Below, piece after piece: positions 1-5,676 of a stretch of 6,930 nucleotides of DNA. The DNA lies in the NCBI GenBank assembly GCA_003228965.1, contig QIGP01000118.1:1-6930 (forward strand), in the 5' to 3' direction. The stretch's first letter is position 1. Each line of letters opens with the position of its first letter. The DNA is from Gammaproteobacteria bacterium. Lineage in GTDB: Bacteria > Pseudomonadota > Gammaproteobacteria > Steroidobacterales > SZUA-146. The notes below the pieces were generated by a model. It saw only the letters and a program-made list of their open reading frames with translations. It made no database searches and was not told the origin of the DNA. The translations under genes and the position numbers were made by a program.

Positions 1-7
1 GTTTTAA

Positions 8-31
8 AACTCGGTCGCTTGCGGCCGAGTT
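8..31 (-). terminator. Rho-independent terminator after the DUF2946-like gene
   Basis: An inverted repeat AACTCGG (8-14) / CCGAGTT (25-31) continues inward through a T-G wobble and a CGC/GCG pairing to a two-base loop, about 11 pairs in all. Read on the minus strand the stem is followed by four T residues (including the last stem bases), and it lies about 25 bp downstream of the stop codon of the leftward gene at 57-374. On the plus strand it is followed by a weaker T-containing stretch, so it may also stop transcription entering from the left. Confidence 0.7.
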
Positions 32-56
32 GTTTATAACAAGAGTTTTCTTGACG

Positions 57-374
57 CTATCTGGTTAGAGGCGGGGCTCTGGAAAGGTGGTCGTGTTGAA
101 GCTTTGTAAACTGGTCGAACGCGACGGCGATGTCAGGAAGTGACGCCGAGACAGCGGTAGACGCATTGACCGCAACTTTAGTCAAAAGACCTGGCGAATT
201 GTCGGCGTGATGACAAACCACACAGTTGGCGATTAATTCGCCGTCTACGTGGATGTGTTGCTGGGCGATAGATTGGCTGAAGACAAACGCCACGGCGAGC
301 AGCAGCATCGCGATGTTGCGAGTGCGCCGCCCTGTTTGTTGGCGGGTTGTGTCAGTTATCACTGTCATACTCAT
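57..374 (-). CDS. Exported Cys/His-rich small protein, DUF2946-like
   Basis: This 105-residue protein starts at ATG 374 and stops at TAG. A second in-frame ATG two codons later (366-368) is an equally possible start, and neither has a clear Shine-Dalgarno. Residues 1-20 are polar and basic with an RR pair, residues 21-37 are hydrophobic, and cleavage near A37 is plausible, so the protein is probably exported. The mature part has an HIH motif (H40, H42), then CVVCHH (C51, C54, H55, H56), HDH (H94-H96) and a C-terminal RAPP. Paired His/Cys motifs and a C-terminal RAPP are what I recall of DUF2946-type proteins, whose function is unknown and which often lie near metal or TonB genes. The C51-C54-H55 triad also fits the CXXCH haem-c signature. 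Metal or haem binding is inferred from residues only. The gene is a single unit followed by a hairpin terminator and divergent from uup. Confidence 0.62.
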   Translation of the reverse strand: MSMTVITDTTRQQTGRRTRNIAMLLLAVAFVFSQSIAQQHIHVDGELIANCVVCHHADNSPGLLTKVAVNASTAVSASLPDIAVAFDQFTKLQHDHLSRAPPLTR

Positions 375-381
375 AGTATTA

Positions 382-396
382 ACACAAGTATTGTGT
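382..396. repeat. Inverted repeat ACACAA-GTA-TTGTGT, possible operator
   Basis: A perfect 6-3-6 inverted repeat lies 8 bp upstream of the start codon of the leftward gene at 57-374. It overlaps the transcription start expected from the candidate -10 at 401-406. It shares the core AAGTAYT with the palindrome at 418-429. Position and symmetry fit a dimeric regulator site, but no regulator can be named. Confidence 0.4.
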
Positions 397-400
397 CGAA

Positions 401-429
401 ATCATAAAAATCAGGCAATAAGTACTTAT
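401..429 (-). promoter_or_regulatory. Candidate promoter and operator of the DUF2946-like gene
   Basis: On the minus strand a TATGAT hexamer (406 down to 401) matches the sigma-70 -10 consensus in five of six positions and would start transcription near 394, about 20 bases before the start codon. No good -35 hexamer is visible. At the -35 distance there is instead a perfect 12-bp palindrome ATAAGTACTTAT (418-429), which could be an activator or repressor site. The assignment is by eye and tentative. Confidence 0.35.
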
Positions 430-496
430 CCCTAGTTTGGCCGGTCTTATGTGAATTAGGAGCCTCCGAGAGAGCGTCACAGTTGCTTGAAAAGTC

Positions 497-571
497 ATGA
501 TTTCTGCTGTTCTACCAGGAAAAGCAGAAGAAGTTGCTGTGTTACTGGACCGGGGCAGTAACGGCGCATAG
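497..571 (+). CDS. Possible 24-codon upstream reading frame before uup
   Basis: An ATG at 497 opens 24 codons ending at TAG 569-571, ten bases before the uup start codon. The peptide begins MISAVLPG and shows no recognisable family or membrane segment. The Shine-Dalgarno is poor (GAAAAG two bases before the ATG). Its main interest is placement: uup itself has no visible Shine-Dalgarno, so reinitiation after this frame is conceivable. It could equally be chance. Confidence 0.2.
   Translation: MISAVLPGKAEEVAVLLDRGSNGA
541..562 (+). other. Hairpin just upstream of the uup start codon
   Basis: GTTACTG (541-547) and CAGTAAC (556-562) form a perfect 7-bp stem with an eight-base loop. It ends 18 bases before the uup ATG, inside the possible upstream reading frame. 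It could affect ribosome access to a start that lacks a clear Shine-Dalgarno. No T-tract follows, so it is not a terminator. Confidence 0.35.
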
Positions 572-580
572 AATCCCGCC

Positions 581-2470
581 ATGTCATTATTCCGTATGGA
601 CGATATTTCGCTGAGCTTCGGCGAACAGGTGATCTTTCGCAATGCAAAGTTTGTATTGGAGGAAGGCGAGCGCGTGTGCCTCATTGGCCGCAACGGCTCT
701 GGAAAATCTACGCTTTTAAAACTTGTTACCGGTGAATATCAACCCGACGACGGGGAGATTCAGAGGCTGTCAGGCTTGCGCATCAGTCAGCTGCGCCAGG
801 AGCTACCGGACCTGTCGGAACTGACCGCACGAGAGGTCGTGGCTGTGGGATTGGCGGAGCAGATTGCGCTAATCGCAGAATACGAAGCATTGTCGAACGA
901 GGATGAACGACCATATCTTCTCAATGACCTTGAACAAATGCAGCGGCGCATTGAGGCCAGCGGCGGCTGGGAGCCCGAGCAGCAGGTTGACACTGTTATT
1001 GCTCAGCTGGGCCTGCCTGCCGACAAACGCCTGTGCGACCTGTCCGGTGGCTGGCAAAGACGCGTTGCGTTGGGACAGGCGCTGGTGTCCAAGCCGCATA
1101 TTCTGCTGTTAGATGAGCCCACCAACCATCTGGATATCAGCACGATAACCTGGCTTGAAAAGCGCGTGCAGTCGTACGACGGCTGCATTGTGTTCATTAC
1201 TCACGATCGCCTCTTTTTGCAGAAGCTTGCGACGCGCATTGTAGAGCTCGATCGAGGTGAGTTGACCAATTGGACCGGCGACTACAACAAATTTTTGAGG
1301 CATCGTGACGAAGCTGCTTCGACCGAAACTACGCATAACAACTTGTTCGACAAAAAGCTCGCTCAAGAGGAAAACTGGATTCGTCAGGGTATTAAAGCCA
1401 GGCGCACGCGCAACGAAGGCCGGGTGCGCGCACTTGAAGCCATGAGAGAAGAGCGCAACGCTCGCATTAAACGAGCGGGCAAAGTGCGCATGCACATCGA
1501 AGGTGGCGACTTGTCAGGTAAGAAGGTTATAACTGCGACAAATGTTAGTCATGGTTACGACGGTGAAAAGTTGATTGACAAGTTTTCGCTAAAAGTGACC
1601 CGGGGCGACCGTATCGGACTGATCGGTAACAACGGCGTCGGCAAGAGTACGTTGCTGCGTATCTTGCTTGGTCAGATGGAGCCCGATGAGGGTACCGTTA
1701 AGCTTGGAACCCATCTTGAAACAGCCTATTTCGATCAAATTCGGCAGCAGTTGGATGGCAGACAAACGATTGTGCAGTACATCGGTGACGGCAAGGACTA
1801 CATCACCCTTGGCGGTAAACAAACCCATGTCGTCGGTTATTTGAAAAACTTCATGTTTTCGCCCAAACGCTCCATGACGCCTATTCGGGCATTGAGTGGT
1901 GGGGAACGTAATCGGGTATTGCTCGCCAAACTGCTCACGCGACCGGCTAACCTGTTAGTGCTCGATGAGCCCACAAACGATTTGGACGTTGAAATGCTCG
2001 AAGTGTTGGAAGAGCAACTGGTCAACTACGACGGCACGTTAATTATCGTAAGCCACGACCGGCAATTTCTCGACAACGTTGTAACGTCGGTGCTGGTGTT
2101 CGAAGAACAGGGCAGGGTGGAACACTACGTTGGTGGCTACAGCGACTGGTATGCAAGAAACAGGCAGCTGATGATCAAGGACGAACAGCGTGCCGCCGCT
2201 GCGCGTAAAGAAGCTGAAGTTGAGGCGAAAAAAACGGCCGCTGCGCCAAAGGCCAAGTTGACCTACAAACTACAGCGCGAACTGGATCAGCTGCCCGACC
2301 GAATTGCGCAGCTTGAACAGGATAGTGAGAAACTCAGAGCATTAACGTTAGAAGAAGGTTTCTATAGCCAGGAGTATACCGACATGCAATACGTGCTGGA
2401 TTCGCTTGCTGCCAAAGAAACCGAACTCAGCGAGGCCACCGAGCGTTGGCTTGAACTGGACGATATGTAG
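581..2470 (+). CDS. uup: ABC-F family ATPase Uup
   Basis: This 629-residue protein matches the length of E. coli Uup (about 635). It is a soluble tandem ABC-F ATPase with no membrane domain. The family binds ribosomes or branched DNA, and uup mutants are known for altered precise excision of transposons. NBD1 has Walker A GRNGSGKST (36-44), signature LSGGW (154-158), Walker B with catalytic pair D178-E179, and switch H208. The interdomain linker contains the arginine-rich stretch IRQGIKARRTRNEGR (from 267) typical of Uup. NBD2 has GNNGVGKST (349-357), LSGGE (438-442), D462-E463 and H492. After an Ala/Lys-rich stretch, residues about 559-625 form the C-terminal coiled coil (KLTYKLQRELDQLP), the Uup-specific DNA-binding tail. 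All catalytic residues are intact. ATG 581 aligns with the usual MSL start, though no clear Shine-Dalgarno precedes it. The gene stands alone and ends at a hairpin shared with ypfJ. Confidence 0.95.
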   Translation: MSLFRMDDISLSFGEQVIFRNAKFVLEEGERVCLIGRNGSGKSTLLKLVTGEYQPDDGEIQRLSGLRISQLRQELPDLSELTAREVVAVGLAEQIALIAEYEALSNEDERPYLLNDLEQMQRRIEASGGWEPEQQVDTVIAQLGLPADKRLCDLSGGWQRRVALGQALVSKPHILLLDEPTNHLDISTITWLEKRVQSYDGCIVFITHDRLFLQKLATRIVELDRGELTNWTGDYNKFLRHRDEAASTETTHNNLFDKKLAQEENWIRQGIKARRTRNEGRVRALEAMREERNARIKRAGKVRMHIEGGDLSGKKVITATNVSHGYDGEKLIDKFSLKVTRGDRIGLIGNNGVGKSTLLRILLGQMEPDEGTVKLGTHLETAYFDQIRQQLDGRQTIVQYIGDGKDYITLGGKQTHVVGYLKNFMFSPKRSMTPIRALSGGERNRVLLAKLLTRPANLLVLDEPTNDLDVEMLEVLEEQLVNYDGTLIIVSHDRQFLDNVVTSVLVFEEQGRVEHYVGGYSDWYARNRQLMIKDEQRAAAARKEAEVEAKKTAAAPKAKLTYKLQRELDQLPDRIAQLEQDSEKLRALTLEEGFYSQEYTDMQYVLDSLAAKETELSEATERWLELDDM

Positions 2471-2480
2471 GCAATGAAAA

Positions 2481-2504
2481 AGCCGCATGAAGATTCATGC
2501 GGCT
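2481..2504 (-). terminator. Bidirectional terminator between uup and ypfJ
   Basis: AGCCGCATGA (2481-2490) and TCATGCGGCT (2495-2504) form a perfect 10-bp stem with an AGAT loop, between two convergent genes. On the minus strand it is followed at once by a T5 run, a canonical intrinsic terminator for ypfJ. On the plus strand it is followed only by CGTTCTT, so it should stop uup transcripts less efficiently. Confidence 0.9.
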
Positions 2505-2531
2505 CGTTCTTGAACAACTAATCGATTCGGC

Positions 2532-3380
2532 TTAGCTTGAGAAAGTATCGCAGCTGCCAATATCACCCGTTTCAAGGCCACGTCGAAACCAGAACATGCG
2601 TTCCTTCGAAGAGCCGTGGGTAAAGGCTTCTTTGACTACCCGACGGCCAGCATTTTTCATAATAGTGTCGTCACCGACGGCCGCAGCCGCAGCTAAGCCT
2701 TCTTCAATGTCGCCTTCTTCAAGAATTTGACGCTGTTCGTGTGCGTGGCGTGCCCACATGCCCGCGAAGCAGTCGGCCTGGAGCTCCATACGCACCTGAA
2801 TTTGATTGCTCTGTTCCTTACTGCGCGCCTGAGATTGTTCGCTACGCACCCGGTTCGATACGCCCGTTACGGTTTGAATGTGGTGACCCACTTCGTGGGC
2901 CACAACGTAGGCCAGAGCGAAGTCGCCACCAGCGCCCATTTTTTGTAACTGCTCGAGAAAGCTCAAGTCGAGGTAGAGCTTTTGGTCGCCCGGACAATAA
3001 AACGGACCGCTGGCTGCCTTACCGGTACCGCAAGCCGTCGGCGTTACGTCGCGATAAAGCACCAGTTTCGGTTTGGGATAGCGCTGTCCGGCGTTGGCAA
3101 ACACTTTGTCCCATACGTCTTCAGTATCAGCAAGAACAACGGAGATAAACTCGCTGACCTGTTTTTCCTGTGTCGACTGCTGTATCTGCCCAGTGGTAGA
3201 GCCCGTTTGTTGTTGGCTCTGGCCCATGCCCTGCATGACCGTTGCCGGATCTTTGTTGAGAAGAAAAATAGCGACCAGCGCCATGATGATGGCACCGCCC
3301 CCGATACCCGCGCCGCGCTTAACCCGCTGACCGCGACGGTCTTCAATATTTTTACTTCTGCGGCCCCGTTCCCAACGCAT
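2532..3380 (-). CDS. ypfJ: YpfJ-family neutral zinc metallopeptidase
   Basis: This 282-residue protein is close to E. coli YpfJ (about 287) in length and in motifs at both ends. It begins MRWERGRRSKNIEDRRG, the basic N-terminus typical of the family, followed by a single membrane anchor at about 24-41, which suggests a periplasmic catalytic domain. A Gln/Ser/Thr-rich linker (about 53-72) leads to the peptidase domain. The zinc site is HEVGHH (162-167): H162 and H166 would bind zinc and E163 would be catalytic. ELQADCF (199-205) is a likely third-ligand region (E199). The family motif GPFYCPGD (125-132) and a conserved C-terminal FTHGSS are present. The substrate is unknown. The ATG is preceded by a good Shine-Dalgarno (GAGGGTGA). 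It is a single gene, convergent with uup and divergent from the TPR gene. The ypfJ symbol is transferred from the enterobacterial homologue. Confidence 0.93.
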   Translation of the reverse strand: MRWERGRRSKNIEDRRGQRVKRGAGIGGGAIIMALVAIFLLNKDPATVMQGMGQSQQQTGSTTGQIQQSTQEKQVSEFISVVLADTEDVWDKVFANAGQRYPKPKLVLYRDVTPTACGTGKAASGPFYCPGDQKLYLDLSFLEQLQKMGAGGDFALAYVVAHEVGHHIQTVTGVSNRVRSEQSQARSKEQSNQIQVRMELQADCFAGMWARHAHEQRQILEEGDIEEGLAAAAAVGDDTIMKNAGRRVVKEAFTHGSSKERMFWFRRGLETGDIGSCDTFSS

Positions 3381-3386
3381 AATTCA

Positions 3387-3394
3387 CCCTCTAA
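3387..3394 (-). promoter_or_regulatory. Shine-Dalgarno of ypfJ
   Basis: The minus strand reads TTAGAGGGTGAATT before the ATG at 3380, which places a GAGGGTGA ribosome binding site about six to seven bases upstream. This supports the chosen start and the MRWERGRR N-terminus. Confidence 0.75.
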
Positions 3395-3436
3395 TTTGTT
3401 TTTTAATCATTAGTTTGCGCGTTTCCGCGTGGGCGA

Positions 3437-3442
3437 AGTATA
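3437..3442 (-). promoter_or_regulatory. Possible -10 element for ypfJ
   Basis: The minus strand carries TATACT, five of six matches to the sigma-70 -10 hexamer, 57 bp upstream of the ypfJ start. No convincing -35 hexamer lies 16-18 bp further upstream, so this is only a weak candidate. Confidence 0.25.
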
Positions 3443-3480
3443 CCCCGGAACACTCGGAGTGGACTAGAATTTATAACGGG

Positions 3481-3512
3481 CGTTTTGATTCGTACTCAGT
3501 CAAATCAAAACG
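3481..3512. repeat. Perfect 10-bp inverted repeat in the ypfJ/TPR divergent region
   Basis: CGTTTTGATT (3481-3490) and AATCAAAACG (3503-3512) are exact reverse complements separated by 12 bp. The half-site centres are 22 bp apart, about two helical turns, which fits binding of a dimer to one face of the DNA. It lies between the divergent ypfJ and TPR genes, about 25 bp upstream of the candidate -35 of the latter. It is AT-rich with a long spacer and has no T-tract, which argues against a terminator. Confidence 0.5.
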
Positions 3513-3536
3513 TTAGCCGAACTTCGCACACAAATT

Positions 3537-3565
3537 TTGACGAGGGACTCCAGATTCGTTAGAAC
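3537..3565 (+). promoter_or_regulatory. Candidate sigma-70 promoter of the TPR gene
   Basis: TTGACG (3537-3542, five of six) and TAGAAC (3560-3565, four of six) are separated by 17 bp. The predicted transcription start falls on or beside the first ATG at 3572, so this promoter would give a nearly leaderless message. Either that is how the gene is expressed or the real promoter lies elsewhere. Confidence 0.35.
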
Positions 3566-3571
3566 TGGGGT

Positions 3572-4180
3572 ATGAAAATGCCTGATTTTTGCGTCTACGT
3601 CCATCCGTCGCAGCTTGCAGTGGCCATCGTTGCTCTGCTTGTTTTGTGTTCTAACGCAAGCGCCCAGTCCATTGTGGTGATTGGGGATAGTGGGCACGGT
3701 CGCGAGTGTTTCTCCAGAGCGGAACTTGCTGTGTCATTCAACGCAGCCGACTCGAGCGACGTGGAGGTCTGCAGTAAAGCGCTTGAAAGTATGAGCTTGT
3801 CGTTGCCCGATCGAGCGGCCACGCTCGTGAATCGGGGCATATTGCAGCTGTCTTCGGGGCAGTTTGACGCGGCGAAAGCTTCCTACGACGCCGCGTTAAG
3901 GCTTGTCGACGACCAAGGCGAGACGCACATTAATATTGCCAATATATATGTTCTGCAAAAACGCTATCAGGAAGCGGTGCAGCAATACACCAAGGGCATT
4001 CCCCTGATGGCACGCCGGCAGCACATTGGTTTTTTAAATCGTGGTCTTGCGTTCGAGTACATGGAAAATTTCGGTGCTGCGCAGAGCGACTACGAGCGAG
4101 CGATTGAATTGGCTCCCGAGTGGGTGCGGGCGAAAAAAATGCTGGCTCGGGTCAAGCTCAAGCTATCGGGCCGCTCCTGA
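3572..4180 (+). CDS. Secreted tetratricopeptide-repeat protein
   Basis: This 202-residue protein has a signal peptide: a hydrophobic core at about 15-26 ends in SNASA, so cleavage is expected after A31. The mature protein is probably periplasmic. Its first segment (32-80) has two cysteines, C48 and C67, which could form a disulfide. Three 34-residue TPR units follow at about 82-115, 116-149 and 150-183, each with the usual small and aromatic positions (for example the NRG, NIA and NRG turns and FDAA / YQEA / FGAA). A basic tail closes the protein. I recall similar short exported TPR proteins in Proteobacteria without a known function. TPRs bind peptides or partner proteins, but nothing here names the partner. 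The start may be M3 (ATG 3578) instead, because a GGGG tract (3567-3570) lies seven bases before it but touches the first ATG. It converges with the b561-YceI gene. Confidence 0.82.
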   Translation: MKMPDFCVYVHPSQLAVAIVALLVLCSNASAQSIVVIGDSGHGRECFSRAELAVSFNAADSSDVEVCSKALESMSLSLPDRAATLVNRGILQLSSGQFDAAKASYDAALRLVDDQGETHINIANIYVLQKRYQEAVQQYTKGIPLMARRQHIGFLNRGLAFEYMENFGAAQSDYERAIELAPEWVRAKKMLARVKLKLSGRS

Positions 4181-4251
4181 CGCCCAAGTGGTCGATCAGG
4201 CCCGGTTCGCCGTTTATAGCGTATGCACAATTGCGCCCGGGTTGGTTGCCG
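4181..4251. other. Convergent intergenic gap without a clear terminator
   Basis: Seventy-one bases separate the stop codons of the converging TPR and b561-YceI genes. I see a GC-rich imperfect pairing (CGGGCC at the end of the TPR gene with GGCCCG near 4198) but no T-tract on either strand. Termination may be factor-dependent, or the two transcripts may overlap. Confidence 0.4.
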
Positions 4252-5445
4252 TTATTGCGCAACGACGCGCACGTCGACGCCGACAAATTGCCCAACCCAC
4301 GACGTGTCCATCCACTCACCGGTGCCAACGCCAAGGGTTAGTCGATCGAGCTGCGACGCGCCTGTGAGCGTGTGCATGCCATTGTTAGTCTCAATAGTAA
4401 AGTTGAATTCGACGGGCGTCGTTTTGTTCTTGATAGTGAGTAATCCCGGCCCCGTGTAGCTGCCGTCGTCATTGCGTGTCGCATTATCAAGCGAGAACCG
4501 CGCAACCGGAAATTGGGTGGCGTCGAACCAGTCGGAGTCCATAAGTGTAGTGTCACGCTCCTCGTCACTCGTGTCCGCTTTATTGACCTCAATTTCAACA
4601 TTAATGTCTATTGATAGCGGCTCTTTACTAAAGGTGATGTTCGCCTCCCACTGCGGCCATTCCCCGTCGAATTCGGCGCCCGCCTGTTCGGCGGTAAAGC
4701 GAATGAAACTCAACTCATGATTGATGGACCAGCTTTCTGCGCTTGCTGCGCTCTTCACCGACCGGGGTGCGGTGACCGGAGTTAAAGAGGCATCTTGCGT
4801 AGATTCCAGGGCGCTATCTTGCCCGCCTGAACCAGGCGTAAGTGAAAGCGTCAGCCCGCCCACGAGTAGCGCAAACAAGCCGATGGAGAGTCTCGAAGAC
4901 ATGCGTTTCAGTATGTCGTCTTTAACCAACAGGTGGTGGTAAATTGCCGCTACGACGTGAAGCACTATCACGGCAATAAATACGTAACCGAGCAGTTCGT
5001 GAGCGTTCTTTGCTGCATCGCTCAAGCCTTCGTTTGGCGCCAGGACTTTCGGAACTTCGAACATATTAAACCAGCTCAATCCATACGCTGACGCTGCCGA
5101 CATGATGAGTCCTGACAGCGGCATGGCTAACATCAACACGTACAAGCCGGTGTGGCTCATGTGGGAGGCGATGCGTTGCAAGCGATTCATATGCGGTGGC
5201 AGCGCAGGCGGCCGGTGAGTGAGCCGCCATCCAATTCGAACAATGATCAGCAACAGTACGGTGAGACCAAGAGATTTGTGATTGGCCAGTAGCGCTAGTC
5301 GTTCGAGCGTGTTGTCGTCCTGCGCTGCCCATTTCGCGAGCTGAGCAAGTGTCAATTGCACAAGAATGAGCGCGGCAACCATCCAGTGAAATAACTTTGC
5401 CGTGGTGGAGTAAGTGGCCGAATTGTGTGTTGATGATGATTTCAA
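4252..5445 (-). CDS. Cytochrome b561-YceI fusion protein
   Basis: This 397-residue protein joins two domains usually made separately (in E. coli yceJ and yceI are neighbours). Residues about 14-172 are a di-haem cytochrome b561 with four membrane segments near 18-38, 57-75, 98-118 and 148-170. Likely haem ligands are H20 (FHW), H55 (NHKSLG), H149 (AHELLGY) and H163. A basic cytosolic loop (KDDILKRMSSR) and a fifth membrane segment (about 186-203) then place the rest in the periplasm. After a Ser/Thr-rich linker (204-236), residues about 237-397 are a YceI domain, with SFIRFTAEQAG, DWFDATQFPVARF and a C-terminal WVGQFVGVDVRVV. YceI folds as a lipocalin-like barrel that binds polyprenyl lipids such as quinones, so electron exchange with a bound quinone is a reasonable inference. 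The start is TTG 5445: an in-frame TAA lies three codons upstream, AGGAGGTAA precedes it, and the next ATG (M22) would delete H20. Confidence 0.9.
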   Translation of the reverse strand: MKSSSTHNSATYSTTAKLFHWMVAALILVQLTLAQLAKWAAQDDNTLERLALLANHKSLGLTVLLLIIVRIGWRLTHRPPALPPHMNRLQRIASHMSHTGLYVLMLAMPLSGLIMSAASAYGLSWFNMFEVPKVLAPNEGLSDAAKNAHELLGYVFIAVIVLHVVAAIYHHLLVKDDILKRMSSRLSIGLFALLVGGLTLSLTPGSGGQDSALESTQDASLTPVTAPRSVKSAASAESWSINHELSFIRFTAEQAGAEFDGEWPQWEANITFSKEPLSIDINVEIEVNKADTSDEERDTTLMDSDWFDATQFPVARFSLDNATRNDDGSYTGPGLLTIKNKTTPVEFNFTIETNNGMHTLTGASQLDRLTLGVGTGEWMDTSWVGQFVGVDVRVVAQ

Positions 5446-5447
5446 AG

Positions 5448-5573
5448 TTAGTTACCTCCTGAATCGTCTTTGGATAAATGTTCAGAGCAACTGCACTGAA
5501 TCGCTTTGAGGGGCAACTCGGCCTCCATTTCGAACTGGACGGCCTTGCAGTGACATGATGCGTAGAAAAGCAT
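5448..5573 (-). CDS. 41-residue GFA-like zinc-binding peptide or remnant
   Basis: An ATG at 5573 opens 41 codons ending in TAA (5450-5448), two bases before the TTG of the b561-YceI gene on the same strand. The peptide begins MLFYASCHCKAVQFEMEAEL and continues AIQCSCSEH. This resembles the N-terminus of GFA (glutathione-dependent formaldehyde-activating) family proteins, where SCHCGAV-F-E leads to CxCSxC, all zinc ligands. Here C7, C9, C27 and C29 are kept and the last cysteine is H32. Full GFA proteins exceed 100 residues, so this is either a remnant or a genuinely small zinc-binding protein. The frame is open further upstream to a TGA near 5680 without another ATG, GTG or TTG. The Shine-Dalgarno is weak (AAAGAA), but the stop sits exactly where a co-translated partner of the fusion gene would end. 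The motif match is by eye. Confidence 0.5.
   Translation of the reverse strand: MLFYASCHCKAVQFEMEAELPLKAIQCSCSEHLSKDDSGGN
5452..5460 (-). promoter_or_regulatory. Near-perfect Shine-Dalgarno before a TTG start
   Basis: The minus strand reads AGGAGGTAA, almost fully complementary to the 16S rRNA tail. From AGGAGG there are nine bases to the TTG start of the b561-YceI gene. The site lies inside the last codons (Ser-Gly-Gly-Asn) of the small upstream frame, so translation of the two frames is probably coupled. Confidence 0.85.
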
Positions 5574-5663
5574 GTTTTGTTCTTTGAGCCTAATTGATGA
5601 GTATGGTCTAAAACGGTGACCTGCTTCGGTCCAGGCTATCGTAACCCTTTGAACTAGCAGCGC

Positions 5664-5675
5664 CTGGCGCGCCAG
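5664..5675. repeat. Perfect 12-bp palindrome CTGGCGCGCCAG
   Basis: The sequence is its own reverse complement over twelve bases with no spacer. One base separates it from the next inverted repeat (5677-5701). Related CCAGG/CCTGG units recur nearby (5631-5635, 5716-5720), so a protein-binding cluster or alternative pairings are possible. Confidence 0.45.
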
Positions 5676-5676
5676 A

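Noticed and set aside
1..10. GTTTTAAAAC as the edge of a CRISPR repeat
   Set aside because: It occurs once, as part of the A/T flanks of a terminator hairpin, and no repeat-spacer pattern is present.
226..435. A 69-codon plus-strand frame overlapping the DUF2946-like gene
   Set aside because: The minus-strand frame has a signal peptide, HIH and CXXCH motifs and a downstream terminator. The plus-strand frame has none of these.
1109..1495. A 128-codon open frame antisense to uup
   Set aside because: It lies entirely within the strongly conserved uup coding region, has no recognisable domain, and is best explained as a shadow of uup codon usage.
2741..3148. Long plus-strand frames opposite ypfJ (to about 143 codons in this area)
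   Set aside because: The minus strand encodes a full, motif-complete YpfJ. The opposite frames show no family motif and are rich in Arg, Pro and Ser as expected for shadows.
4160..4205. An intrinsic terminator between the TPR and b561-YceI genes
   Set aside because: The CGGGCC/GGCCCG pairing needs a loop of about 25 bases or more and is not followed by a T-tract on either strand.
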